Origin: Symbiodinium natans
Lineage: Eukaryota > Sar > Dinophyceae > Suessiales > Symbiodiniaceae
Assembly: GCA_905221605.1 (NCBI GenBank)
Contig: CAJNDS010002129.1
Location: 428,501 to 492,500, forward strand
Length of the DNA: 64,000 bases
Direction: 5' to 3'
The first letter of the stretch is position 1. The number at the start of each line of letters is the position of its first letter. Below the pieces are notes generated by a model. The model was given only the letters and a program-made list of their open reading frames with translations. It was not told the origin of the DNA and searched no databases. This document shows, piece after piece, positions 1 through 10,743 of this stretch. A program made the translations under genes and the position numbers.

Positions 1-319
1 TTCGGGGGTTGAGGGGTGTTCGGGTCTAGGAGGGTTTCGAAACTTTGTATCATTGCCTCGCTTCGTGTTTGCAGCCACTGCCCCCGTCATTCCAGCGGGT
101 TGTGCAGGTGGTCCATGAAGCAGACATGCTAGAGGCTGGGCTTGGCTTGACCCCGTCTCCTTTCTTTTGATGCAAGCGCCATGTGGGTTTATCCGCATGC
201 GTAGTAGACTCCATAGACATCTCACTCCCTCCATCAGTCTTCAGCAGTGCTTGTGTGCTTGAATTTGTGAATCGCAACCTGCAAAAGCTGCAAAGCACCC
301 ATGATCCTCATGCGCCCAG

Positions 320-442
320 ATTCTCAAGACGCGCCCTGACTTTTGCTATCTCTGCGACGTTGCGCCCAAGGAGCTGCATTGGACATTGGAGCGAGGGATG
401 GGTTTTGGAATGTCCTGGAAGACCTTTGAGAGTCCGCATCGA
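320..442 (+). CDS. exon-like segment, unknown protein
   Basis: An open stretch after a plausible acceptor (cccag) reads ILKTRPDFCYLCDVAPKELH followed by about 20 more residues with ordinary protein composition, then TAG. It carries a CxxC pair (CYLC). The family is not recognised. It precedes the first telomere-type array, so it may be an exon of the same gene as the segments at 628-730 and 884-938. The donor site is not resolved. Confidence 0.3.
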
Positions 443-534
443 TAGGTTTTACAGCTTTGCTTTGGAGAATGGACATGTCAGGTGTCTTACCAGTCCGAGC
501 ATGGGTGGCGACACTTGAGAAGTTTCCAAGAGCC

Positions 535-620
535 TTAAACCCCTAAACCCTAAACCCTAAACCCTAGACCCCTAAACCCCAAACCCCAAACCCTAAATCC
601 TAAACCCTAAACCCTAAACC
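535..620 (+). repeat. interstitial telomere-type array, CCCTAAA orientation
   Basis: About eleven imperfect CCCTAAA units, with CCCCAAA and CCTAGAC variants. It sits just upstream of an exon-like segment, so it looks intronic and not terminal. Confidence 0.9.
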
Positions 621-627
621 GCTGAGT

Positions 628-730
628 GAGGACATCGAGCCCTTCAAGGCAGCTGTGGGAGACAAGCATCTCGGCTGGCAGCTTCCAGGATTTCAAATTT
701 TCAAGGCTTCGGGCGCCAGGGTCAAAGCTT
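628..730 (+). CDS. exon-like segment between two telomere-type arrays
   Basis: The frame reads EDIEPFKAAVGDKHLGWQLP and continues for about 15 residues, with no stop and normal composition. It is bounded by a CCCTAAA array on the left and a TTTAGGG array on the right. No family recognised. Splice sites are not certain. Confidence 0.35.
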
Positions 731-732
731 TG

Positions 733-806
733 AGGGTTTAGGGTTTAGGGTTAGGGTTTTAGGGTTTAGGGTATAGGGTTTAGGGTTTAGGGATGTTTAG
801 GGTTTC
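733..806 (+). repeat. interstitial telomere-type array, TTTAGGG orientation
   Basis: Imperfect TTTAGGG units, opposite in orientation to the array at 535-620 and starting where the exon-like segment ends. Confidence 0.9.
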
Positions 807-883
807 GTGAGAGATGTGGAGTAGAGCCGCAGCCGTAGTGCCGAGACCTGCAGTTTCAAGCCCTCTGAGCCCTCAACCCCCAG

Positions 884-938
884 GTACGGCAAGCGATTGA
901 TCTTCACGAAGAAGAAGATGGGAGCCCAGACTGCAGAG
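884..938 (+). CDS. short exon-like segment with GC donor
   Basis: After an acceptor (ccccag) the frame reads YGKRLIFTKKKMGAQTAEA. It ends at GAG followed by GCTCAG, a possible GC-type donor, with a TTTAGGG array beginning three bases later. Short and basic; family unknown. Confidence 0.35.
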
Positions 939-941
939 GCT

Positions 942-979
942 CAGGGTTTAGGGTTTAGGGTTTAGGGTTTAGGGTTTAA
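942..979 (+). repeat. interstitial telomere-type array, TTTAGGG orientation
   Basis: Five nearly perfect TTTAGGG units directly after an exon-like segment. Confidence 0.9.
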
Positions 980-1331
980 TACCACCCTGGGGTGTTTCTC
1001 TACATGATGGTCGCTTCTCTGGGATTTCCGTATCGACATACGGAGCCCCATGAAAATCCTGCATAGAAATACGGAGCCCCATAAATGGGGTGCCCAAAAG
1101 AACCCCCCCCCTGCTTTCGGGGGCCTTGTAATGTAGAGTTTGTTTTTTTTGTGGGGTCCCTGGTGGGGATTCTTTTCGGAAGGGGGGTTCCAAGATAGTG
1201 GAACAGTTCTCCTCTTTCCCAAGGGGGCCCTAATGCAGAACAGCCCCCCACCCACGACATGCTTTCGCTGGCCGGAGCCTACTGCTGAGCACAGGATCCG
1301 AGGTTTCAAAGGCGGTTTGGGGCTGAGGGTT

Positions 1332-1430
1332 GGGATGTTCCCCCTTATGCTAACAATCCTTCATAGGGATCATAGTACCCCCCTACTTTTAATCCGTAGT
1401 AAGGACTGTCAGTATAAGGGGGAAGATTTC
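1332..1430. mobile_element. 99-bp MITE-like element with 30-bp terminal inverted repeats
   Basis: The left end (1332-1361) and the reverse complement of the right end (1401-1430) match at 24 of 30 positions, sharing the core TTCCCCCTTAT. A third copy of the same end lies at 34022-34053 in reverse orientation, so this is a dispersed family. No coding capacity; presumably mobilised in trans if it moves at all. Confidence 0.7.
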
Positions 1431-2896
1431 AAGCTGAGGGTTTATGGGGAAGTCTGCATGGCTGGGCAGGCGAATGACAATGCTGGTGTGGCGGCGGCGA
1501 ACCAGATTGTGGGCTTCTTCGAGAAGGGTGCCTTGCAAAGAGAAGCTGATAGACCTGTCCACGCGCAAGCCGATTTACCGGGAGCCACACAGTAAAGTGC
1601 TTAGGCGAGAGAGGCTGTTGAGAGAGGCTGATGCACATGTAGGAGATGCCACTCTTAAGAGACGTTGTGCAAGGCGAGACCCGATTCTCTCTGAAAGCCT
1701 GAGAAGGCTCGGTGCTGGGCTTTACACCGTTGAATGTCGGCTTGTCTGGATAGCTAGAATCATGATTACAGTACAAAAAGCAATGGTTGCAAGCAACAAG
1801 ATTCAACTGTTTAAGAATAACAGCAAAAGCAGAAACTACTCCATGATACTCCATGACACTCCATGGCTTGTGGCAAGTACGTGGTCGCGGCTTTCACTGC
1901 TCTGTCGCTGTAAGGCCCTTTTGCCAGACATGGCTGCCCGGCTGACAGCGCGGTGCAAATCTTCATTTTTGCAATGGGGTCGAAGGAGCTGTCCACATGC
2001 CACAGATTCAGAACTCAGCAGCTTCTAGGAGGACTCCTCCCCAAAGCTCCAAAGACAGCTCCTTCTTTCTGAGCAGTTGCGATCCGCCACGGTGCGGTTG
2101 TTTGGGCCATGAGAGCGAAGTGCATTCTGCGCGTCCTACTTAAGACTTAGGTCGAGAGTAGACACTGGCGTCCAGTACGTGCAACATCCCAAGCTTCCAA
2201 CTGCTGAAGATGGCACTTAAGCCTTCCCAAAAATCTGAACCCGAAGCCAAGCCACTGCTTCCCAAACTCCCCCGTGCCTACTAAGACCTTTGCTCACCCC
2301 AAAGACCCTACAACCCTTGGTAAAGATTTCTTGACTCTGTGGCCTTGGTGTCGAGTCGCTCAGGACAGCGATGGCGGAGGGGGGCTTCAAAAAGAACCCG
2401 GAAAGGGGTTTCCAGAAGTGGGCGAAGGGTTAACAGAGTTTTCCGTGTTTGTTTTGAAGCCCTGATGCCGCAGAAATCTTGGTCGCAGGGTGCTGGTAGC
2501 GTCCTCCGTGAGGAAGGGTTTTTCTCGACTGCGTAATCGAGCAGCAACTTCTGAAGAAGAACAGCGCCACCAACACCTTGCATGTCAGGTGGTGACGCAG
2601 TCTTGTAGGAAATCAGATGGCTTGTTTACTAGTCTTCTTGCTGTTGGCTCGTGTGAACAGCTGTCACCACTTGGGCTCTAGATTTGGGTGAGATCGTTGA
2701 TCTCCTCATGATTCGCGTAGCGGCGTAGATTGGAGAGCACATCGTTCCACGATGTGGTTCTCGCTGTTCAAGCAGCCAATCGCGCAGCGAAATGTGTCAG
2801 TTCTTCCAGCTGCCAGGGTCTCTGAGCTGCCTTGCTGCGTATGCAGCCCATAGTGGCTTACAAACCAGAGACGTCGTCTGACTCTATGTAAGGAGT
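1431..2896. other. no supported gene
   Basis: Contains open frames, the longest 1444-2028 (+) with a basic, Arg/Leu-rich stretch, but no splice context, domain or homology signal I can defend. Some of it may be exonic. Confidence 0.4.
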
Positions 2897-2948
2897 CAGA
2901 GCCTGTGTATTGTGAGGTGATGCAGAGCCTGTGTATTGTGAGGTGATG
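2897..2948. repeat. 26-bp direct repeat, two copies
   Basis: The unit beginning CAGAGCCTGTGTATTG occurs twice back to back (2897-2922, 2923-2948). Confidence 0.9.
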
Positions 2949-3049
2949 CCTCGTGACAACATCATTTCTGTCAATGGCGAGTGCCGGGGACTCTGAAGGG
3001 ATGTCGCTTGCAGGGAGTTGGGGAAGGGACCCTAAGCAGCGTGTTCTGG

Positions 3050-3148
3050 GGGTCTCCGACATCTGGGGTACCTTATTTGCTTGGAGTCCTGATTTCGGGG
3101 ATCCTACTATTGCTGGATCGATATTATCCTCGTTTTCGTAAATCCCTA
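3050..3148. mobile_element. degenerate small dispersed repeat (GGTACC / TTTCG type)
   Basis: The block runs from a GGGTCTCCGAC end through TGGGGTACCTTATTTG to a TTTTCGTAAATCCC end. Ends and internal GGTACC resemble the elements at 10744-10806 and 35211-35321. The same kind of sequence is abundant in dinoflagellate genomes and often yields spurious predicted peptides of the GVPxxGV type. Confidence 0.45.
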
Positions 3149-5011
3149 TGCTGGGTTGTCTGGGCAAGAGGGGGTGGGGGCAGCTTGACATGATCCAAGA
3201 ACGGCACTGCAGTCCCTTGTGACCACCAGGTGAAGTCGAGGCGGTGAAGCAGCTGCTGAAAACCGCGCTTGTACTTCCGGCAGCGTCTTTCACAACCGGT
3301 GCTTCAGTTCCGGAGGCAGATTCTGGCAGGTTCTTCTACGTAAGTATCTGGGCCTGAACATCGAACACCCCGAGCCCTCAATTCCTTCTTGGAAGGAGCT
3401 CTTGTCAGTCAGCACACTTTGTAGCCAGGAAGTCCACATGGTGATCCAGCTCGGTGCTCAGAGCTCGCATTTCGGATGAAGATTCCTCTACTCCCAACTA
3501 CACGGATTGATCTTTCGCAGCAACCCATCTGAATACCCTGAATGTGGCTGCTGTCCAAGTCCCTCTTGTCTGCTGCGCCCTTGCGAGGCGGAAGCTGGCA
3601 TGAGATGCGCAGATGATGTGCGCCCCTCGAGGCCACAGACTTAGAGCCGCCCCGTTTCCAGAAATTTTGGCGCGGACTGTGCCCAGAGCTATGCGAAATC
3701 GCTGTGAGCGATGAGGGATCAAAAGGTGAAGCATGGAGATGTGGGTCCCCCCTGGACTCCGGGATGAGTCTCGGGCATTCGGGTGCGGTTGAGAGAGGGT
3801 TGTGGTCTCAGGGTTGCAGATGAGTAGCCTGTAGCACTGCCAGGATGGAAAATTAACACCAGCTGGCACGCTGCTGCATGGCTCAAGCTCCAGCAAAAAA
3901 TTGGCTGGAGCTTGGAGATGATGTGACATGTAGCCACCTTTAGGCACTTAACAGCGTGTCCTCGATAAGCTCTCGTACCAAGCACTCGCGTGCACTTCAA
4001 GAAAGACCCGTGTGACCAGGCCTTCTGGGCAAAACAGCTGGTAAGGCTTTTCAGGGCTTAGGAAACCCTACGCCGCAAGGAGAGGGCTCGTAGAGGTTCT
4101 GGCAGCTCTGGAGAGGCACCGCACGAGTCATAGGACTGGCAGGCGCCTTGCGGTATTGCTACTAAACTGCAAGCTGCGAGCCTAACGAAAAAAAAGTATA
4201 ACCAGTACAATTACTAGAAAGAAGTCGTCGTTGCAGCGACCCTCTTGCCTTCTGCCTCTGCAGCGCCGCGGGGCCTGAGCCAGGACGCGTGCCTCTTTAT
4301 TCAGGGCACGGCATTTTCATCGGGGGTAAGGCTTCGGGTTGTTTCGAGGACGATGGAGACATTTGAGGTGGAGGCATTATGTTTCGTCGAGGGCTCGACG
4401 CTGGAAAGTGGTGTCTTCTTGGCCGTGCCAAGAAGGGTCACGGTGATCTTGAACAGGTTGTGTACGTAAGGCAGTCTTCAAAGATGTGAACGTTGATCAT
4501 CATGATCTCCACCACCTCACGCATCCCCACCGTTCTCGAACAATTCTTGGAGGCTTAGAGAGATCGGAGCCCAGAAGGGTCATTATTGGGCTCCGTTGGG
4601 TCCTTACAACGGGGGATAGGAATCTTGACATTCCCTCTATGTCTGGACCAAGCTTCCGCGGCAGGAGCGGACATGCATCTCTTCCGCAAGTGGCATGCCT
4701 GCAGAGTGGGCGCTGCTTTTGCTACAAGGGGTGCTTGCAGCATGTATCATGTTTGCTGGAATCATGGAATGTATGGTGCGTGGCCTTATCACGTCTCATC
4801 ACTCTTGGCAGCCGTGTACAAGACGCTTCTTACGATTCTCCGGGTCAGTGTGCGAGATGAACTGGCCGTTCTGGCTGTCGGCTGTCGCTTTTGGCTGAAC
4901 CTCGTCACAGCAACATTCCGCTAACTTAGGATGACTTCGGGCGCGGAGAAAATGGCGAAAATGTCAGCTCATGCCTGAGACGCTGCTGTGCCGTAAGTGT
5001 CCTTCCATCAG
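3149..5011. other. no supported gene
   Basis: Mixed-composition sequence. Open frames on both strands are short or overlap in mirror fashion, and I see no domain, RNA gene or repeat array. Confidence 0.4.
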
Positions 5012-5093
5012 AGATGCCCGACCCGGTGCCCAGACCTTCAAGAGCCAGAAGTACACCTTCCAGAACATGTTGGACACCCAGGCCGGGCTAACG
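5012..5093 (+). CDS. short exon-like segment
   Basis: Lies between an acceptor (ccatcag) and a donor (ACG then GTGACA). It reads DARPGAQTFKSQKYTFQNML followed by DTQAGLT. Composition and splice signals are good but the product is unknown. A 17-base poly-G run follows at 5133. Confidence 0.35.
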
Positions 5094-5132
5094 GTGACAG
5101 GGCTGGCCTGATTTTTTCAAAGGTTGTGGGTT

Positions 5133-5149
5133 GGGGGGGGGGGGGGGGG
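5133..5149. repeat. poly-G run
   Basis: Seventeen consecutive G. Comparable runs are poly-C at 12283-12308 and 56882-56904, and poly-G at 57077-57099 and 62260-62278. Confidence 0.9.
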
Positions 5150-5725
5150 CAATCGCGTGCCTGCGTTACCTTGAAAGACGCTGTTTGCCCAAATGTTCTA
5201 GGGCAGCTGCTGTTGCGTCCTTTGGTGCTTGACCGCGGAACTTCACTAGAGTCCATTGAAGGATGTGTCAGTTCCTTGCAGCTCGGGTTCGGAGTTGTAG
5301 GGGTTGTTCAGGGTTTTGGGTCTATTGGAGCAACAGGGATGTTTAAGAGTTTGCTCAAGGTTATTGTGCTCAAGTCGTGCATCCTCTTCGAGTCCTGTTG
5401 CCCAAACGGGTGTCTTCGTTTAGGCTTCATTCCGGTGGTATGGGGAAGTTTCGGGGATGTTGGGTTACAATTATAGAGGCCAGCTTTCGTGTTAAGCCCA
5501 TAGGGCGAAGCTGGTGAACCCGCGCAGAGGTTCGCATACTGCTGGAAGAGGATGCAGAAGGCATGCTGCAGGCGGGGGGTATCAGTGGGGCCTCATGTGG
5601 AACTCCGAGGTCTCAGGCCATGGCTGTCGAGCTATCCGACCCATCCTGCCTTTCGGACCTAGGCTGCAAAGGAGGATCTCGACACTGGCATCCCCATCGT
5701 GGGGCACGCTGGCTGCAGCTTCCAT

Positions 5726-5785
5726 GGTTTGGGGTTTAGGTTTGCGGTTTCCTAAACTCTAAACCCCAAACCCTAAACCCTAAAC
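5726..5785. repeat. telomere-type repeats in both orientations
   Basis: GGGTTTAGG units on the left face CCTAAAC and CCCTAAA units on the right, giving a hairpin-capable inverted telomeric motif. An exon-like segment begins 16 bases downstream. Confidence 0.8.
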
Positions 5786-5800
5786 GATATCCGCTTGAAG

Positions 5801-5915
5801 CCCGAGGAAGCGCAGGGAGGAGCATGCCAGAAGGCTCCGCGAGCAGTACAAGCTGATCGTCGAAGCCTGGGCTGCACGGGAAGAGTTCGGATGGGTCAGC
5901 ACACAGAAGACACGA
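5801..5915 (+). CDS. exon-like segment, charged helical protein
   Basis: After acceptor ttgaag the frame reads PRKRREEHARRLREQYKLIV then EAWAAREEFGWVSTQKTR. Strongly helical and charged, coding-like, unidentified. Its 5' edge lies next to a telomere-type array. Confidence 0.4.
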
Positions 5916-6922
5916 AGACCGGGAAGTGGTCCCAGGAAGGCCTGTTATGAACAAAACGGCTCAGGTTGAAGATGCTTGCGCTCCTGTGGAGGGATATTCA
6001 GGATCCTAAAAAATGGCAACATCGCACCATAATGATTCTTCTCTCATGTGTGACGCAGCTCGGAGACGATGCGGCCGAGAGAAGAGGTCTTGTACTGTTC
6101 CGTAAATTCCAGTCGTTCCCACCACTGATGCTGCTCAGGAGACCACTCGGCCATTCATGGAATCTGGGCTGCAGCGGGTCCACAATAGAGGTTGTGCTTG
6201 CACAGGCTGTGTCAAGTGAGGAAACCAATCTCTCTATACTTCTCTCTCGCTCTCACACTGTCTTACCCTCATGCTCTCAACCTGTAGGATGTAAGCTTTC
6301 GAGGGTCGACTTTCGGGTCTAACTCCAAGGATTTTCAGATTGTGTGCTTGGGTGACTTCGACTGGGCTTATCAGCAAAAGCTCAGTCGGCAGCGCCACAC
6401 CAGCAGACGTAGGGGCTGGGGCTTGGTTGTAGATCGTGTCGAGGAGTTGACAGTCCTCCCTGAACAGTTCAAAACAGCTCCTTGGCAGCAACGGCTTTCC
6501 GTAGCGATCTGTGCATTCTAGCACGCAGAAAGAGTCCAGCTCGAAGAAGAGCACGCCGTGGCAGTAAACGAGATGCAGGAGTGTTGTTCCCAGGCCAAGT
6601 TAAAACAAACCTCTTCTTGTAATGCCACCCAGCGGCAGAAGGGGCACAATTGCGGCATCATGCAAGTGAAACACTGAGACGCAGCCGGACTGGAGGTTAC
6701 CATGCGGTCTCCCATGGTCCGCCTTTCGGTTGGCGTCTGCCTTCCAGATGGCGTGCTGAACATTATCATGGTTGCTTGCCTGCAGCCTGCATTTCCGTGT
6801 GGTGAGCTCTCATGAAGTCTTGTGGGGATTTGTTTCTGGAGTCTTTGCAGGACATTCTCGTGACAATGCTTCCTGTGTTTCCAGTGCGGACACGAGTACG
6901 CGCAAGCGCGCGCGCGCAGAGA

Positions 6923-7165
6923 CCCACCCACCCACCCACCCGCCCACCCACCCACCCACCCACCCACCCACACACAGACACACAGACACACAGACGCACA
7001 GACACACAGACGCACAGACACACAGACACACAGACACACAGACACACAGACACACAGACACACAGACACACAGACACACAGGCACACAGACACACAGACA
7101 CACAGACACACAGACACACAGACACACAGACAGAGAGACACAGACACAGACACAGACAGTCCTGG
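6923..7165. repeat. compound microsatellite (CCCA)n then (ACACAGAC)n
   Basis: About 45 bp of CCCA units followed by about 195 bp of imperfect 8-mer ACACAGAC, with single-base variants and an alternating CG lead-in. All long reading frames across it are repeat artefacts. Confidence 0.95.
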
Positions 7166-7702
7166 GGCCGACCTTCCAGGCCATGCACGTTTACCATGTC
7201 TTGCTATATCAGTTGCCTTCGCACGTGTGCTCGTGCCGGATGAGGTGAAGCAGAAGCTCACGCCGTCTGAGCTGGCCTTTACCATTAACGCAGGCTGTGC
7301 CTTCTCCTGGGGTGCGGTCTACCCTGTGGCATTGGGAGTCGTTCTGATCATCATAGAATCCCTCGAAACAAGAACCGCCAGAATGGGGACCCTATCTTTG
7401 AAGCTACACACTCTTGATACATGCATGGTAACGGAAGGCATAAATGTCCACAGCTTTGACTTTAACATCTGTTCTGTGCCTCGGGATTGGAGATCTTTGT
7501 CACTAGTTCCATGAGCATACATCCACATGTCTCAGACGCGAACTGATTAGCCCCCAAACCTTAAGTACTCGCATTGGCAGGCAGTCTCCGTGTTGCGGGG
7601 GCGAGGAAAGTGCGCGCTGCAACCTGCCTGCACAAAGTGGATCTCGGGCACCGGGTACCCCCGAAATCCGAAGTCCCTTCATCCCAAGACACCAAATCCC
7701 TT

Positions 7703-7839
7703 AGCCCTGAACCCTAAACCTGAAACCCTAAACCTGAAACCCTAAACCCTACACCCTACACCCTAAACCCTAAACCCTAAACCCTGAACCCCTGAACCTC
7801 TGAACCTCTGAACCCCTAAACCCTAAACCCTAAAGCTTA
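7703..7839 (+). repeat. interstitial telomere-type array, CCCTAAA orientation
   Basis: About 19 imperfect units, including CCTGAAA, CCTACA and CCTCTGAA variants. It ends just before the exon-like segment at 7846. Confidence 0.9.
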
Positions 7840-7845
7840 AACCTT

Positions 7846-7960
7846 GTGGGCAAAGCACAGGACAGTCTGGAAGAGGCCGTGATCTCCTTTGGCATGCCCG
7901 TGGGCTTTGCGCTGCTTGACGAGACCCGAAAGATGGGTGGCAATTTCCCCCGACTAGTCT
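7846..7960 (+). CDS. exon-like segment, possible hydroxyacyl-CoA dehydrogenase piece
   Basis: The frame reads GKAQDSLEEAVISFGMPVGF then ALLDETRKMGGNFPRLV and a stop. FGxPVG followed by LxDE resembles the C-terminal domain of the 3-hydroxyacyl-CoA dehydrogenase part of beta-oxidation multifunctional enzymes, where FGFPVGAATLxDE is common. The match is short, so the name is a suggestion only. CCCTAAA repeats lie directly before it and TTTAGGG repeats directly after, the same arrangement as at 535-806. Confidence 0.3.
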
Positions 7961-7965
7961 GAAAC

Positions 7966-8018
7966 GGTTTAGGTGTAGGGTTTAGGGTTTAGGGTTTAGG
8001 GTTTAGGGTTTAGGGTTG
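7966..8018 (+). repeat. interstitial telomere-type array, TTTAGGG orientation
   Basis: Six to seven TTTAGGG units, opposite in orientation to the array at 7703-7839. Confidence 0.9.
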
Positions 8019-8956
8019 GTCTGAAAGAATAGGCACAGGATGAATATTTCGGCAGTTGATACGTGTTGCCGGTTCGTGCTACTGCTAATTAGTCGGAATC
8101 AGCTGCATAAAGCTCGGGAGTTTCCAGGTTTGGGACCGGGAGTCCTTCGTACGAGGTCTCAGGGGCTGCCCACCCCTCGTTCGTTCGGATTCTTTAGCTT
8201 TCCGACGAGTCGAACCTGTCGAAACTCCCACGCAGACTAAACCTACGCCCTGTAGCAGTTTTATGATACTTGAGAGAATAGAACAGCCGCCGGGCTCAGA
8301 CACGTACGAATCACAGCTGGCAAGTCCACCATGATCCCAAGCAGCATCACCGATTTTTGTGTTATGAAGGGTAATCTGATTCCGCAGCTGAGTAACTTGG
8401 AACGCATGGAACGCATGGGCACCCAGAGGAATGGGACTACTGTTGCCCACCGAGGCGTGAAGTGCTCCTTGAGGATGTAGCGTTTGGGACCTAGCGCTGC
8501 ATGAGGCGTGTTGGTATCAGAAGCAGACATCTCGTGTCCAGGAAAGTAGGCTGCCTCCGGGTACTGAGGTGTACTGGGCATATGCTAGCTGCTAGCTGTG
8601 TCGCTTGAGCAAAAACTCACCAGCACCCAGCTGAGGCGCCTCGAAGATCAACAGGGCTTCACGCCTGGAGCCACACCGCGGCCTTCAATGCCGGATGTGC
8701 AGGCAGCTTTGCGTCGCCAAGCTTTGCCAAGCCTTGCAAGTACTGGTCTGTAGACAACGAAGGGGCCGAAGAAGGTGATTCCAAAAAACTCGATTATGAG
8801 CGAAGTGAGTGACCTGGTGAAGTGGATAGAAAATAGACGGTGAACGTGCAAAGAGATGGATCTCTTGCTTCATCATTTGCTGACGAAAAGTGGGAATGGA
8901 TGGGGCGGGGATGTGTTGCTGGGGTTAGACATTTTCCTTCCATTCTAGTTGCCCCC
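8019..8956. other. no firmly supported gene
   Basis: A minus-strand frame (8581 to about 8430, then another frame to 8265) has coding-like composition (for example AYFPGHEMSASDTNTPHAAL) but no recognised domain or start context. At 8879 the plus strand reads ADEKWEWM, a possible decayed relative of the repeat motif described at 9067-9573. Confidence 0.3.
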
Positions 8957-9066
8957 ATGTCGGCCCAGCCAAAGCGGCCTGAAGCGGAGAGCCGCATGTA
9001 CAGCGCTGCCAGGCGCATGCTCCGCGGCCTGTGCCAAACTCCAGAGCTGATCGACCCGTCAGCGCT

Positions 9067-9573
9067 GCAGATCAGGAATGGGAAGCTCTCATGCAGCAGC
9101 AGGCATCTTGCTTCAGTCTGTGTAGTGATGCCCTGCAGAGACTCGTTTGCCACTCCTTGTAGCAGAGAGCGAGAGCACGTGCAGTCCCAGCGGTCGAGCC
9201 GCGGACCGGCATTGAGCGCGCACAAAGCCTCCAGCGCGGCCGACCAAGAGTGGGAAGCACTGCTGCAGCAGCAGGCAAGCTGCCCCGCTTTCTCTTGCTC
9301 CTATGCTCACATCATCACCCGTGGAGTCGTGATTTTTCTCTTGATATGACCTCTCCACTGGCATCACAGGCACAGGCACAGCCTGCACGTGCCGTCCAAG
9401 CACCTTCTGTGGTGGACCTGGAGTGGCAGGCCCTCGTACAGCAACAGGCACGTCCGCTCTTGGTCACTTAGCCCCTTTCCCTCCCAGAACTTGCGGCACA
9501 GTCTTCTTTGCTGTAGCTTGCGAAGGCCCCTCCCAGTAGTGCCCAACAAGAATGGGACGCCTTTCTCCAGCAA
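9067..9573 (+). CDS. four successive exons repeating a (D/Q)xEWxALxQQQ motif
   Basis: Four short exons each end in a copy of one motif: ADQEWEALMQQQ (9067-9102), ADQEWEALLQQQ (9239-9274), VDLEWQALVQQQ (9412-9447) and AQQEWDAFLQQ (9541-9573). Every copy is followed at once by GC (CAG|GCATCT, CAG|GCAAGC, CAG|GCACGT, CAA|GCAGCT), the non-canonical donor known from dinoflagellate introns. Exons 3 (9370-9447, after catcacag) and 4 (9526-9573, after gcgaag) are bounded on both sides and are multiples of three, so they can be duplicated or skipped without frame loss. Exon 2 extends upstream to about 9190; the start of exon 1 is unclear (a possible ATG is at 8957). The motif is amphipathic with a conserved Trp and a Gln tail. 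I do not recognise a family. Confidence 0.55.
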
Positions 9574-9738
9574 GCAGCTTGACTGTCCAGTGATGGCCTT
9601 GCGGTGGTTGGTGGTTGGGATTGGGGATGAATGGGCTTTGATTGTCATTCCGGGCCCCAACCTGCATCCTCAAACTCTTATAACACAAACCTAGATCTGA
9701 AGTTGTTCAACGAGACGTGAACAGCGCTCGCCTTTCCC

Positions 9739-10350
9739 TTGCCCCACAAGTCTGGACATTCTTGGAAGCTTTCCACCAAGGAGCTGCAAAAACAACGAGG
9801 ACCCAGGATGCCCGAGGCAGAGCAGGCTCAACACGTGCCTGCACCCTCGACCCCATCGCAGGCCCCATCGCAGACCCCATCGCAGACCCCATCGCAGACC
9901 CCATCGCAGACCCCATCGCAGCCGCGACGCCCGCGGTCGGCCCAGACCTCCTTTGCTCGACAGCCACCGCCTTGGCAGCAAGGTGTCAACATGGCTGGGT
10001 CGACCCAGGCGCGCGTGATGGCTCCCGGGACGAGTCCTGCCGCGCAGTCAGCCATGGTCAGCCAGCCCAGGCAGGTCGCAGACCAGGCCACAGACCCCCG
10101 AACACGTTGGCATCCACCGCGCGGGCCAAGCACCGGCACCGCCAGTGCCACCGGTGCCACCGGTGCCATCGGTGCCACCGGTGTCAACGGCATGCCCTCA
10201 GAGCCTCCGCCGCTACCACCTCCAGCAACCTGGCCTGGTACCGAGCAGCCACCCCTGTGGCCTACACCGTCAGGCACCTCAAACTCAGCTCTGCAGAGCA
10301 CCCAGGCCAGGCCTCTTTTTTTTGTTCAGGCTTTTGTTCAAGCGATGTAG
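9739..10350 (+). CDS. low-complexity Pro/Ser/Gln-rich exon, probably of the same gene
   Basis: Open for 203 residues. It contains a PSQT repeat encoded by the 12-bp minisatellite at 9851 and a Gly-Ala-Thr repeat from the 9-bp unit at 10138, and it ends FVQAFVQAM. Composition is that of a disordered region. It lies downstream of the repeated-motif exons on the same strand and may be their continuation; exact exon edges are unknown. A competing frame is also open, so the frame choice is tentative. Confidence 0.35.
   Translation: MPHKSGHSWKLSTKELQKQRGPRMPEAEQAQHVPAPSTPSQAPSQTPSQTPSQTPSQTPSQPRRPRSAQTSFARQPPPWQQGVNMAGSTQARVMAPGTSPAAQSAMVSQPRQVADQATDPRTRWHPPRGPSTGTASATGATGAIGATGVNGMPSEPPPLPPPATWPGTEQPPLWPTPSGTSNSALQSTQARPLFFVQAFVQAM
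9851..9921. repeat. 12-bp minisatellite, about six copies
   Basis: Unit CCCCATCGCAGA repeated head to tail. The period is a multiple of three, so the reading frame is preserved. Confidence 0.9.
10138..10190. repeat. 9-bp minisatellite
   Basis: Unit GTGCCACCG with single-base variants, about five copies, inside the low-complexity open frame. Confidence 0.85.
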
Positions 10351-10743
10351 CCCTATGTAAGCACTATGTCAGCACTATATGGCTATGTAGCTGTGACCCG
10401 AGCCGGCCCAAGAGTTCGAGGCTGCAGCTGTGGGAAGGCCGCTGAGAGCCGAGGAGCCTTAGCGGCGGGCGATTTGTGGATTTCAGTGCCTTCTGCTGTT
10501 TGCTACGTGGGTTGTGCATGATTCGGTAGTATCAGGTGGTACTAGTGCTGAGTCTCTGTGACGATTCTGCATTTTGTTTTAAGAGTTCGGGGGAAGATGG
10601 AGCTCCTTCTTCCTGAATTATCGTGTCTGCTGCGCTGCTTTTGCGCCTTGAGCTTTGAAGACCCAAGATGCCCGAGTCGCTCCCATCGGAAGGAGGAGTG
10701 GCCCACCATGAGGCACGGCACCCAATATCCCAACACCCTATAA

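Noticed and set aside
535-980. Telomeric repeats as evidence of a chromosome end
   Set aside because: Arrays are short, imperfect, in both orientations and occur throughout the window beside exon-like sequence, so they are interstitial.
6518-7285. 255-residue Cys/Val/Ser-rich minus frame and His/Thr-rich plus frames
   Set aside because: Translation of the (CCCA)n/(ACACAGAC)n microsatellite in all frames; not genes.
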